Source: DASSFG01 sp035547915
Lineage (GTDB): Bacteria; Planctomycetota; Planctomycetia; Pirellulales; JAICIG01
DNA length: 38,565 nucleotides
Direction of reading: 5' to 3'
NCBI GenBank assembly: GCA_035547915.1
Contig: DASZTS010000117.1
Coordinates: 1 to 38,565, forward strand
Shown here one piece after another: positions 16,876 through 28,672 of the stretch. A program made the translations under genes and the position numbers. Within the stretch, counting starts at the first letter, position 1; each line of letters begins with the position of its first letter. The notes beneath the pieces were generated by a model, which was not told the origin of the DNA, ran no database searches, and saw only the letters and a list, made by a program, of their open reading frames with translations.

Positions 16876-16924
16876 AGAAGACAAAATGTCTTCTATTTCC
16901 TGAGACAATAAGACGGAATGTCTT
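16876..16924 (-). promoter_or_regulatory. Paired palindromic operators in the TPR gene promoter
   Basis: Two copies of the same 15-base palindrome lie at 16878-16892 and 16910-16924, matching AAGAC(AA or GG)AATGTCTT. They are 32 bases apart, three turns of the helix, so they lie on one face of the DNA. The first extends to eight-base arms (AGAAGACA/TGTCTTCT, 16876-16894). The second lies in the -35/-10 spacer of the minus-strand promoter; the first lies around or just past the start point. The GACA/TGTC half-sites recall BlaI/MecI/CopY-type operators, but the regulator is not identified. Confidence 0.65.
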
Positions 16925-16933
16925 TAATGTCAA
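16905..16933 (-). promoter_or_regulatory. Promoter of the TPR gene
   Basis: On the minus strand a perfect -35 TTGACA (16933-16928) is followed by a 17-base spacer and TATTGT (16910-16905), four of six matches to a -10. It would start transcription near 16898, about 80 bases before the ATG. It fully contains the second operator-like palindrome. Confidence 0.6.
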
Positions 16934-17240
16934 GGGGCTGTATCCTGAGTGATCGATCGACCACTGGTCGCTCCCGATTGCGGCGAATGAAATCGCAATA
17001 CCCGGCGGAGACATGGCGTGCCAGGATCGACGCGTCATACCCCCCCGACAAGCTGAATGGTAGGCGCGTGACTTCGGGCGATGACCCGTTTCTTGGTGTC
17101 TGGCCGGAATGCATGTCAGATCCGCCCGGCGGCCGTGTGTAATAGATAAAGGTAAACCGCGACGCTCGGTTGGGTCGTCGCGGGCCCCACGCCCGATTCG
17201 TGGCCGACATCCAAAAAACCCTCCGAAAACCTCAAGACCC

Positions 17241-17831
17241 ATGACCGAGTCGCCAGAAACCCGCCATAGCCTCATCGTGCGGTTGAAGGACCACGACGAT
17301 CGGGAAGCCTGGGGCGAGTTCCTGGAAATCTATCGGCCGCTCGTCTACCGCCTGGCGGTAGCCAAGGGTCTGCAACATGCCGACGCCGAAGACGTTGCGC
17401 AGCAGGTATTCGGATCGGTGGTGCAGTCCGTCGATCGCTGGCGGCCCGACGGCCGGGCCCGCTTCCGCAGTTGGCTGACGACGATCGCCCGCAACGCCAT
17501 CCTCAACGCTCTCACGCGCCGCATCGCCGATCGGGCATCCGGCGATACGGCCGAGCGGGAATGGATCGCCGGCTGCGCGGCCGACGACGAGTCCTCGCAG
17601 ACGCTAACGCTCGAATCGCGGCGCGAGATCTTCCAATGGGCCGCGCGGCGCGTGCGCGAGGAATTCGAGCCGCGCACGTGGGACGCCTTCTGGCTCACCG
17701 CGGTCGAAGGACGCGACGTCGCCGAGGTGGCCGAACTGATCGACAAGAAACCGGGCGCGATCTACGCCGCCCGCAGCCGCGTGATGCGGCGGCTCAAAGA
17801 AATGGTGGCGCAGTGGGAAGAACGATCGTGA
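17241..17831 (+). CDS. ECF-type RNA polymerase sigma factor (planctomycete kinase-linked group)
   Basis: A 196-residue extracytoplasmic-function sigma factor. Region 2 is seen as WGEFLEIYRPLVYRLAVAKG and HADAEDVAQQVFGSVVQSVDRW (the DAEDVAQQVF core-binding motif), then FRSWLTTIARNAILNALTRR. Region 4 follows at about residues 140-190 (WDAFWLTAVEGRDVAEVAELIDKKPGAIYAARSRVMRRLK), a helix-turn-helix ending. I chose the ATG at 17241; the ribosome binding site is weak. It is 41 bases before a kinase gene with an N-terminal zinc-finger anti-sigma-like motif, an arrangement common in planctomycetes where the kinase probably controls the sigma factor. Confidence 0.92.
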   Translation: MTESPETRHSLIVRLKDHDDREAWGEFLEIYRPLVYRLAVAKGLQHADAEDVAQQVFGSVVQSVDRWRPDGRARFRSWLTTIARNAILNALTRRIADRASGDTAEREWIAGCAADDESSQTLTLESRREIFQWAARRVREEFEPRTWDAFWLTAVEGRDVAEVAELIDKKPGAIYAARSRVMRRLKEMVAQWEERS

Positions 17832-17872
17832 ACGTCTCCGAACAACGTGACGAGGCCTGAAAAGGCAAGCCG

Positions 17873-19471
17873 ATGGACACCCAACAACGACCGTGCAATA
17901 CCGAACGGATCGAACGGTTCCTGGCAGACCTGCTGAGTGGCCAGGAACTGACCGATTTCGAAAACCATCTCGATACGTGTCTGGCCTGCCGACACGAGCT
18001 CGAAGTCCGAGTGGCCGACCCGAGTTGGTGGCGCGAGGCGCGTGACTGCCTGGCGGAGGGCGCCACGTCGGCGGGCCTCGGCGCAGCGGACGTCGGTTTA
18101 CCCGGCGGCCCCGGTACCCGATCGTGGCTGGGCGACTCGGAGGTTCGGGTCCAAGATGCGGAGGCCTTGTTGGCGACCATCAAGCCCTACCTGGCGCCCA
18201 CCGACGACCCGCGCATGCTGGGCCGCGTCGGTCCATACGAGATCGTGGGCCTGATCGGCTCCGGCGGAAACGGAGTGGTGCTCAAGGGCTTCGATGGTGC
18301 GCTCCATCGTTACGTGGCGATCAAACTCCTATCACCCCGGTTGGCCGACAGCGGCGCCGCGCGGCGGCGATTCTCGCGCGAGGCGCAGGCCGCGGCGGCC
18401 GTCGTGCACGACAATGTGATGGCCATCCACGCCGTGTCCGAGACGCAGGGGCTCCCCTTCCTGGTCATGCCCTACGTACGCGGGCCCTCGTTGGAGAAGC
18501 GGCTGCGCGCCAGCGGGCCGTTGGCGGTCGAGGAGATCCTGCGCGTCGGCATGCAGGTGGCCGCGGGGCTGGCGGCCGCCCACGCGCAGGGGCTGGTGCA
18601 TCGCGACATCAAGCCGGCGAATATCCTGCTCGAAGAAGGGGTCGAGCGGGTCAAGATCACCGACTTCGGCCTGGCCCGCGCCGCCGACGATGCCAGCCTG
18701 ACCCGCTCGGGCGTCATTGCCGGCACGCCCCAATACATGTCGCCCGAGCAGGCCCGCGGCGAGCCCGTCGACCACCGCGCCGACCTGTTCAGCCTGGGCT
18801 GCGTGCTCTATGCCGCGTCGACCGGCCACTCTCCCTTCCGGGCCGAGACGTCGTACGGCGTGTTGCGGAAGATTTGCGAGAGCGAGCCGCGCCGCGTGTG
18901 CGAGATCAACCCGGCCATTCCCGATTGGCTGGCCCGCATCGTCGCGCGGCTCCTGGCGAAGGATCCGGCGCAGCGCTTCGCGTCGTCGGCCGAAATCTCG
19001 GCCTTGTTGGAACGTTGCCTGGCCCACGTGCAACAACCGGCCGCGGTCCGCCTGCCCACCGAACTGCTCGACGAATCGGATCGCCGGCGGCGGATACTGC
19101 GGCGGATCGCGCGCGTCGGGCCCGGCCGATTGGGGCTCGTGGCCTTGCTGGTGCTGGCCGTCGGGCTGTTGGCCTGGTGGCAGCGCGGACCCGCGCATCG
19201 AGACAAACAGCCCGCACCTGCCGCAGGCCCGGCCGCCGCACCGAACGACATGCGTCGAGCGGATGCCTGGGGCGACGGCGTCTCCGAACAGATCGACGGT
19301 CTGGCGTCCGACGTCGAACGGATGCGCGACGGAAGTGACGACGATCTGTGGCACGACTCGATCGGCGCACGCATCGACGATGTGCAGGCCGACGCGGACG
19401 ATCTTTGGGCCCAGACGAGCGACGGCCGTCCACCGGAGACCGAGCCCGCGTCGCGCGAAGCCGAGCAGTGA
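17873..19471 (+). CDS. Transmembrane Ser/Thr protein kinase with an N-terminal zinc-finger anti-sigma-like domain
   Basis: A 532-residue PknB-type kinase. Residues 25-45 carry HxxxCxxC (His32, Cys36, Cys39), the zinc-binding anti-sigma motif. The kinase domain spans about residues 122-385: glycine loop IGSGGNGVV, Lys151 in VAIKLL, HRDIKPAN with catalytic Asp245, DFG Asp264, and GTPQYMSPEQ. One transmembrane segment follows at about residues 420-436 (LGLVALLVLAVGLLAWW). The 96-residue tail outside is acidic, with repeated D/E-rich segments. The zinc motif and kinase are cytoplasmic, so the likely job is to hold or release the ECF sigma factor encoded 41 bases upstream in response to an outside signal. 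That role is inference. Confidence 0.93.
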   Translation: MDTQQRPCNTERIERFLADLLSGQELTDFENHLDTCLACRHELEVRVADPSWWREARDCLAEGATSAGLGAADVGLPGGPGTRSWLGDSEVRVQDAEALLATIKPYLAPTDDPRMLGRVGPYEIVGLIGSGGNGVVLKGFDGALHRYVAIKLLSPRLADSGAARRRFSREAQAAAAVVHDNVMAIHAVSETQGLPFLVMPYVRGPSLEKRLRASGPLAVEEILRVGMQVAAGLAAAHAQGLVHRDIKPANILLEEGVERVKITDFGLARAADDASLTRSGVIAGTPQYMSPEQARGEPVDHRADLFSLGCVLYAASTGHSPFRAETSYGVLRKICESEPRRVCEINPAIPDWLARIVARLLAKDPAQRFASSAEISALLERCLAHVQQPAAVRLPTELLDESDRRRRILRRIARVGPGRLGLVALLVLAVGLLAWWQRGPAHRDKQPAPAAGPAAAPNDMRRADAWGDGVSEQIDGLASDVERMRDGSDDDLWHDSIGARIDDVQADADDLWAQTSDGRPPETEPASREAEQ

Positions 19472-19531
19472 GGTGGACGACACGATCGGTTCGATGGACT
19501 TTTTTCACGCCTTAACCCGAGGACAATCACC

Positions 19532-20992
19532 ATGTGGACCCTTTTTCGCGGCGGCCAGGCAGCGGGTCGTCCCAGCGTTGTTCCGCGGCACATCGCGCTC
19601 CATCGCGTTTCACCTATCACGGCAAGCTCGTTCCTGTGCGCCGCGGCGGCGTGCTGCCTTCTGATGGCGGCCCAGCCCGCCGGCGCGCAGCAGCCCCGCG
19701 CTCAATTCAACTTTCAGGGGGAGGCGGCGGATCCGAAACGGTGGGAGCGGACCGTCCGCGTGTTGCAGGAAGAGACGTCGAAGCAGGCGAAAACGGCCTT
19801 TGAAGCGAGCAAGGTGGGGTCGGCCGAAGAGCAACAAACCCAAACGAACAAGCTGCGGGCGCTGGTCGAGGAGAGTTTCGTGGCCCGTCAGAATTGGCAG
19901 ACCGCGCAGCTCGCCGAACTGCGCCGCCGCCTGGGTGAAATCGAGCACGCCATCGAGGAACGCGAGAAGAACAAGAACGCGATCATCCAATCACGGCTCG
20001 ACGAACTGGCGAGTGGACCTCCGGCGGTGCACAAAGACCGCCAGACCTTTCCCGACCCGAGGCTCTGGCGACGCGACCCGAAACGCCAGCGGGCGCGGAG
20101 CGAGGCGGATTCTACGCAGGGAAGCGACGCGATTTACGATCCGGATCTCGACGATACAGCGCCCGATGTGAACAACCCACAAGGCACGGTCGAGCGGAAG
20201 CGCCGCAGGGATGCTCCGGAATCGGTCGAAATGTACGATCGCAGCGTCGGTCCGTCGTCGGAGGAATTCGACATCGATACGCGAGAGGAGCTAGCACGGC
20301 TCGACGTGGAGGACGCCCAAGGGGATTTCGAGGCGGCGAAAAAGGGACTAGCGATCGCACAGGCGCGTCACAACACAGCGACCGCGCCGGCGAGTGTGGT
20401 GGTATCGGCGGAACGGGATTCGGCTCGGGCCGAAGTCCAATTGAAGCGAGCCAAGGCGAAACTTCAAGGCGTGGCGCGGCAGCGGGCCGAGTTGGAGTCG
20501 GCCGCCGAGGCGGGCCTCGTCCGGGCGAAGGCAGAAGAGAGCAAGGCCGAAGGCGGCGTCCGCACCGCCGCGGCGGCCCACGAAGCGGCCCGTGCGGAAT
20601 TCGACCAGGTGACGGCCGAGGTGGAGGCCACGAAGGCGACTCTCGCCCGCGCGGAACAACAATTCAATTGGCTCAAAAAGCTCGCCGGGCAAAACAAGGT
20701 CGACGACAGCTCACTGGCGGAACAAGAAGAAAAGGTCGCGACCGCCAAGGCGGCGTTCGACGGCGCCAAAGCCTCGGTGGTGAGGGCCGAAGCCAAGGTG
20801 CGCGAATGCGCGGCGGCCATCGACATCGCGCGCGCCGAATTGTACGTCGCGCAGGTCCACCTCCGCGCCGCGACCGCTCATCGCGACCGTCTCGCTACTC
20901 GCCACGCGACCGACAAGGACGAGCCGGCAACCGCCCCCACGTCGAACAAAGACGGCGACTCGCAAAACGAAAACGAGCGCCGCACCCCTTAA
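19532..20992 (+). CDS. Secreted or periplasmic long coiled-coil protein
   Basis: A 486-residue protein with a long signal peptide (hydrophobic core FLCAAAACCLLMAAQPAGA, about residues 34-52). Residues 80-155 contain a motif recurrent in planctomycete sigma/kinase loci: VEESFVARQNWQTAQLAEL, then RRRLGEIEHAIEEREKNKN and AIIQSRLDEL. A charged, disordered linker (about 155-250) is followed by a long Ala/Glu/Lys-rich coiled coil (about 255-460) resembling the hairpin of membrane-fusion or TolC-like proteins, with no beta domains visible. The ATG at 19532 follows GAGGA at eight bases. It is the third gene of the sigma/kinase unit (60-base gap) and may be the envelope sensor or target. Confidence 0.75.
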   Translation: MWTLFRGGQAAGRPSVVPRHIALHRVSPITASSFLCAAAACCLLMAAQPAGAQQPRAQFNFQGEAADPKRWERTVRVLQEETSKQAKTAFEASKVGSAEEQQTQTNKLRALVEESFVARQNWQTAQLAELRRRLGEIEHAIEEREKNKNAIIQSRLDELASGPPAVHKDRQTFPDPRLWRRDPKRQRARSEADSTQGSDAIYDPDLDDTAPDVNNPQGTVERKRRRDAPESVEMYDRSVGPSSEEFDIDTREELARLDVEDAQGDFEAAKKGLAIAQARHNTATAPASVVVSAERDSARAEVQLKRAKAKLQGVARQRAELESAAEAGLVRAKAEESKAEGGVRTAAAAHEAARAEFDQVTAEVEATKATLARAEQQFNWLKKLAGQNKVDDSSLAEQEEKVATAKAAFDGAKASVVRAEAKVRECAAAIDIARAELYVAQVHLRAATAHRDRLATRHATDKDEPATAPTSNKDGDSQNENERRTP

Positions 20993-21159
20993 GGCGAGTT
21001 GGAACGCCATCGCCGGCATTGCCAGAGAAAAGAGGCGCATAGAATCGCCGCACCGGAAGAACCGCCGGCGCGGCGCGTTTCCTTGTTTGCGCGCTGGAGG
21101 CGCGAGATCTTCTACGCCGACCAACCTTCTGAGCTTCTCGCTCTCGGCTTCGGCAGCCG

Positions 21160-21339
21160 TCACACTCCTCGGCCCGTCCGCCGCGACAAAGTCAGCAACG
21201 TAACGACGCCAGCGACGATCGCCGCCACGACGACGACACGATTCTTCGTGACGGGTCGAACCCTCGACGAACCGGCCCCACGATGATTCCGCCCAAGAGG
21301 GTCGATCCCGATCAAAGCGCTACGCGTCTTGGCGGTCAT
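21160..21339 (-). CDS. Small single-span membrane protein
   Basis: A 59-residue product starting at ATG 21339 behind an excellent binding site (TAGGAGGT, 21343-21350). The N-terminal half is basic and hydrophilic (MTAKTRSALIGIDPLG); one transmembrane helix follows (VVVVAAIVAGVVTLLTL) and then a basic tail (SRRTGRGV). It is probably a small inner-membrane protein with unknown role. A longer frame in the same register (to 21558) is rejected because the binding site marks this internal start. The family is unknown to me. It is divergent from nrdJ and converges on the coiled-coil gene. Confidence 0.7.
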   Translation of the reverse strand: MTAKTRSALIGIDPLGRNHRGAGSSRVRPVTKNRVVVVAAIVAGVVTLLTLSRRTGRGV

Positions 21340-21582
21340 GGAACCTCCTAGCACAGCGGCGCCGCGATCGACCCCGAATAAGTCCGCTGCCCGCCACTCC
21401 GGCGTGACCAAAAAATTTATCGGGGGGTACGTGGCGGGGCGGCGGGATGTCCTGTGTCCCAACCCGCGCCCAGGAAACGGGATACGATTGAACACTGCTA
21501 GCACGCGATCGTCCCCCCCGCCAGGAAGTTGAAGTGCAAGTCGTGTTAGGTAGGTCACTTACGACGTTGTGTTAGAATCTTG

Positions 21583-21610
21583 TTGACGAGCGCTACAAAA
21601 GCATTAGACT
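21583..21610 (+). promoter_or_regulatory. Candidate promoter of nrdJ
   Basis: TTGACG (21583-21588, five of six matches to the -35) and TAGACT (21605-21610, four of six to the -10) are separated by 16 bases. Transcription would start near 21617, just before the two NrdR-like boxes, giving a leader of about 215 bases. Confidence 0.5.
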
Positions 21611-21620
21611 CTTGCCAAAA

Positions 21621-21667
21621 CAACAGCATGTAGTGGTCGTGGACGCGACACATACAATATGTTGTGG
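21621..21667 (+). promoter_or_regulatory. Tandem NrdR-like boxes upstream of ribonucleotide reductase
   Basis: The NrdR consensus is acaCwAtATaTwGtgt. The box at 21652-21667 (ATACAATATGTTGTGG) matches it at 13 of 16 positions. A weaker partner at 21621-21636 (CAACAGCATGTAGTGG) matches about 10 of 16. Their start-to-start distance is 31 bases, the canonical three-turn spacing of NrdR box pairs. Their position just downstream of the candidate start point, in front of an RNR gene, fits repression by ATP/dATP-sensing NrdR. No nrdR gene is in the window. Confidence 0.6.
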
Positions 21668-21689
21668 TTTTTCGGATCTTCGGCCACTC

Positions 21690-21753
21690 GGCAGGCTGCC
21701 GGGTGAAAAACGGTGTTTTTGCCCTGGGAACGGCATCCCCAGGGGTTGAAAAA
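21690..21753 (+). promoter_or_regulatory. Structured nrdJ leader with competing helices
   Basis: A seven-base-pair stem (CCCTGGG 21722-21728 with CCCAGGG 21738-21744) sits at the centre. A T5 run (21716-21720) can pair either with the A5 run just before it (21706-21710) or with the A5 run after the stem (21749-21753). This gives two exclusive folds, as in an RNA switch or attenuator. I cannot identify the element, and it lacks the B12-box order of a cobalamin riboswitch. Confidence 0.35.
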
Positions 21754-21833
21754 GCCGATCGCTAATTAGAGAGTCTATACCTCTGTATACTGGAACGGAT
21801 GCCCACACTCATTCTCAGCAGGGGGGTTCGCCC

Positions 21834-24941
<3,108 letters not shown>

Positions 24942-24952
24942 GCGAACCTTTG

Positions 24953-25006
24953 GGGTTGCTCGTAATGGAATGTCGGGTAGGGAGCCCGCGAGCAACCCAT
25001 TTTTTT
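24953..25006 (+). terminator. Strong intrinsic terminator of nrdJ
   Basis: A perfect ten-base-pair stem (GGGTTGCTCG 24953-24962 with CGAGCAACCC 24989-24998), with an inner CGGG/CCCG helix, is followed by AT and a run of T residues to 25006. It begins 12 bases after the nrdJ stop. Confidence 0.85.
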
Positions 25007-25025
25007 CCTTCCGTCGCACCATCTG

Positions 25026-25056
25026 CCGAGAGACCGTCGCTGTGGCGGTCTCTCGG
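25026..25056 (-). terminator. Perfect hairpin downstream of the minus-strand unknown gene
   Basis: Eleven perfect base pairs (CCGAGAGACCG and CGGTCTCTCGG) flank the loop TCGCTGTGG. It lies 35 bases past the stop of the minus-strand gene ending at 25091 and just beyond the nrdJ terminator. No T-run follows on either strand, so it may be a Rho-assisted or mRNA-protecting hairpin and not a classical terminator. Confidence 0.45.
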
Positions 25057-25090
25057 TGGGGTTGATGCGTCGGACCCTGCGATGGCTCCG

Positions 25091-25531
25091 TCAGCGGTTC
25101 CGATAGCTGTAGGTCTGCGGGTCGCAGAGGAAGCAAAGACAGCTCGAAAGTCCGCCCAGCGCTTCCGCCATGCGTTCCCAGGCTTGCGCCAGGTCTGCAT
25201 CCGCGGTGACGTAAGCTAGCGCTATGGGTTCGTCGACTTGCCCGGCCAGGAAGGGGACGCCTACGATGTACTCGCAGGGCGTTCGTGGGAAATGACCTTC
25301 TAGCAGGTCGCTCAGTCCCCCTATGTGACGGGCCTGTGGAAACTCCGTCTTCCAATGCGTCAGCGCCTGACCGAGACCACGCAGATCCTCGGCAGACGTA
25401 TCGGCGCCGGGCTTGATCACGGCGAACTGGCGGTCTGCTTCGCTCACCAAGTCAGTCACGCACCCGATCTCTTCGGTAAGGGTCGAGACTTCATCCGCGG
25501 CATCGCTTCCACGGGAAGCAGCCCTTGCCAC
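25091..25531 (-). CDS. Unknown cytosolic protein downstream of fumC
   Basis: A 146-residue product read from GTG 25531; no clear binding site precedes it, so the start is uncertain. The sequence looks like a real soluble alpha/beta protein (SDLLEGHFPRTPCEYIVGVPFLAG, DEPIALAYVTADADLAQAWERM) ending in a cysteine-rich SSCLCFLCDPQTYSYRNR. I see no membrane segment and do not recognise the family. It lies 65 bases downstream of fumC on the same strand and is probably co-transcribed. Function unknown. Confidence 0.55.
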   Translation of the reverse strand: MARAASRGSDAADEVSTLTEEIGCVTDLVSEADRQFAVIKPGADTSAEDLRGLGQALTHWKTEFPQARHIGGLSDLLEGHFPRTPCEYIVGVPFLAGQVDEPIALAYVTADADLAQAWERMAEALGGLSSCLCFLCDPQTYSYRNR

Positions 25532-25596
25532 AAAACCGTCGTCGCAGCCGGGAAATCATTGAACACGCAACCGAATCCGCCTGTGCCAGCCGCCGG

Positions 25597-27027
<1,431 letters not shown>

Positions 27028-27213
27028 CGTCGTTACGTCCCTTCATCCTTGCCAACTCGCTGCCGCACCGCTGTTACGACAGGATCGGTTCTGACTACTA
27101 ACAGCCGTGCGGGCAACCCCTGGTTGCCAGTCGGTCCGAATCCTCGTTATCGTAGCAATCTACGGTTCAGGGTATCAGGCCCTGCCGACAAAATCGGCCC
27201 GTGGACGAAACGC

Positions 27214-27672
27214 ATGTCAATTCGCATCCGAGACGCCGAGCCCGGCGACGCGGAGATCATCGCCGATTTCAACGTGCGGCTGGCTTGGGAGTCGGAAGGG
27301 AAGAAGCTCGTACCGGCGGTGATCGACCGGGGCGTCCGTCTCGCGTTGGCGAAGCCGGAGATGTGCCGCTACTTCTTGGCCCACGTCGACGGCCAGATCG
27401 TCGGTCAGACGATGATCACCTACGAATTCAGCGACTGGCGGGCGGGTGTCTGCTGGTGGATCCAGAGCGTTTACGTCGTCGCCGAGCATCGCCGGCAGGG
27501 CGTCTTTCGCGCGCTGTTCGAACACATCCGCCAGCGTGCCCGAAGCACGCCCGATGTCTGCGGGCTGCGGCTCTACGTCGAAGAACACAACGCCCAGGCA
27601 CTGGCGACGTATGGCCGAATGGGCATGGTTCCTAGCGGCCATCTGCTCTATGAAATGGACTGGTCAGGGTAG
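27214..27672 (+). CDS. GNAT-family N-acetyltransferase
   Basis: Predicted to move an acetyl group from acetyl-CoA to an unknown amine. The 152-residue product has the expected GNAT core: strand-helix start IRIRDAEPGDAEIIADF, then MITYEFSDWRAGVCWWIQSVYV leading into the acetyl-CoA loop VVAEHRRQGVFRALFEHI (Q/RxxGxG/A-like RRQGVF), and the C-terminal GLRLYVEEHNAQALATYGRMGM. I chose the ATG at 27214; its binding site is weak (GGAC). It is six bases before the GYF_2-like gene and clearly co-transcribed with it. Confidence 0.9.
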   Translation: MSIRIRDAEPGDAEIIADFNVRLAWESEGKKLVPAVIDRGVRLALAKPEMCRYFLAHVDGQIVGQTMITYEFSDWRAGVCWWIQSVYVVAEHRRQGVFRALFEHIRQRARSTPDVCGLRLYVEEHNAQALATYGRMGMVPSGHLLYEMDWSG

Positions 27673-27678
27673 CCCACC

Positions 27679-28323
27679 ATGGCGGTAAAAAAAGAGGGCG
27701 ATTTGCGCATCCGCAAGGGCGAGCAGATCTATGGGCCCATGACGCGCGGCGATTTCGACCGCCTGTTGGCCGCGGGCCGTTTTTCGTTGGCCGATTCGAT
27801 CTCGGTCTGGGGTGGCCCGTGGATGGAGGTGATTCAGTTTCTCTCCCCCCCCGAGACGACCGACCGAGCCGCCGCCAAGCCATTGCGAGTGTTGCAGGGC
27901 GAACGGTTGTTCGGCTCGTTGAGTCATAAACAGGTCATCCGTCTGCGGGCCGACGGCCGCATCGGCGATGAAGATTTGGTGTGCGCGCTGGGGGGACCCT
28001 GGATGTCGGTCGCCGACTTCCTTTCTCCCCCGCGTCCGCCCGAAGTCGACTTGCCCCCCCAACCGATCGAGGAAGAAGAACCCGAGCCGGAATTGGAGTA
28101 CATGCCTCTGACCTGGTACAGGGCCTATTCCCAGCACCTGGAGGACGGCCTTAGCGACCATTGGTTTGTGCGCGTGCGGGGTATCCATTCGGCGCCTCTC
28201 ACCAAACTGCAGGTGCACCAGCTTATCGCGGCCGAGGAGATCTCCGACCACGCCGTGGCCCGGCATTGGACCTGGCCCGAGAAGCAGTGGAAGCCGATCT
28301 ATGAGATTCCCGAGTTGGCTTAG
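27679..28323 (+). CDS. Protein with three tandem GYF_2-like domains
   Basis: A 214-residue protein. Three copies of a roughly 50-residue unit are recognisable. Unit one starts at LRIRKGEQIYGPMTRGDF and ends GGPWMEVIQF; unit two starts LRVLQGERLFGSLSHKQV and ends GGPWMSVADF; the more diverged unit three starts WFVRVRGIHSAPLTKLQV and ends WKPIYEI. This xGPxxxxxLxxLxxxGxIxxxxxxx...W pattern fits GYF_2/DUF4339 domains, thought to bind proline-rich peptides. An acidic proline-rich linker (IEEEEPEPELE) joins units two and three. No membrane segment is seen. It shares a transcript with the GNAT gene; a regulatory or scaffolding role is inference. Confidence 0.8.
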   Translation: MAVKKEGDLRIRKGEQIYGPMTRGDFDRLLAAGRFSLADSISVWGGPWMEVIQFLSPPETTDRAAAKPLRVLQGERLFGSLSHKQVIRLRADGRIGDEDLVCALGGPWMSVADFLSPPRPPEVDLPPQPIEEEEPEPELEYMPLTWYRAYSQHLEDGLSDHWFVRVRGIHSAPLTKLQVHQLIAAEEISDHAVARHWTWPEKQWKPIYEIPELA

Positions 28324-28449
28324 CGCCTCGTCCTGAGCCCATTACCGAACACCTGCCGGCCGCGCTCGGATCTTGTTCCGACGCCCTGATTGAACACGCG
28401 GCGGATCCCCGTTCGGGGACGTTAATGGTTTTTCTCTCGCCCCACGGCG

Positions 28450-28466
28450 CTGGCACGCGCATTGCT
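28450..28466 (+). promoter_or_regulatory. Sigma-54 (RpoN) promoter
   Basis: CTGGCACG (28450-28457), four bases, then TTGCT (28462-28466) reproduces the sigma-54 consensus yTGGCACG-N4-TTGCw without a mismatch. The invariant GG (28452-28453) and GC (28464-28465) are ten bases apart, as required. Transcription would start near 28477 on the plus strand. The enhancer-binding activator and rpoN are not in the window. Confidence 0.75.
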
Positions 28467-28530
28467 TAGCATAAGAGGCAGTTCGCTTTCTCTGGGAACG
28501 AAGAGGCAAAATTCGGAGCGGAGAAAGGCG

Positions 28531-28644
28531 ATGCCGGGGCCGGCGAGAAGAAGAGGCAAGCGTAACAGTGCGGTTGCAAATGCTGGGAAAAAACCAAAGA
28601 CGGCGACTTTCGGAACAAGAGAAGCCGGCTTCCTGGCACGTTAG
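28531..28644 (+). CDS. Possible 37-residue basic peptide behind the sigma-54 promoter
   Basis: An ATG at 28531, about 54 bases past the predicted sigma-54 start point, opens a frame that begins MPGPARRRGKRNSAVANAGK and ends REAGFLAR. It is strongly basic with no hydrophobic segment. GGAG lies 12 bases upstream, a little far. The peptide has no recognisable family. The transcript may instead be a noncoding RNA. It is listed because it is the only frame with any start signal on the predicted sigma-54 transcript. Confidence 0.25.
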   Translation: MPGPARRRGKRNSAVANAGKKPKTATFGTREAGFLAR

Positions 28645-28672
28645 AGGCACTCTGACAGGCACGCAACCGTGA

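Larger units (their letters stand above)
16819..17240. other. Divergent regulatory region between the TPR gene and the ECF sigma gene
   Basis: This 422-base stretch holds the operator-marked minus-strand promoter of the TPR gene (16876-16933). Between 16934 and 17240, where the sigma gene promoter should lie, I see no supported gene. TAATAG near 17140 is at best a weak -10. The frame open from 17109 into the sigma gene lacks a binding site and reads as Arg/Pro-rich noncoding sequence before 17241. Confidence 0.4.
21340..21833. other. Long regulatory region upstream of nrdJ
   Basis: This 494-base stretch holds a candidate promoter (21583-21610), two NrdR-like boxes (21621-21667), and a structured leader (21690-21755) before nrdJ, all oriented to the plus strand. 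Between 21355 and 21560 I see no supported gene. A TATACT at 21786-21791 is another possible -10 but lacks a fitting -35. Confidence 0.45.

Noticed and set aside
21690..21755. Cobalamin riboswitch upstream of the B12-dependent nrdJ
   Set aside because: A GCCACT motif is present, but the B12-box order and the usual core elements are not found.
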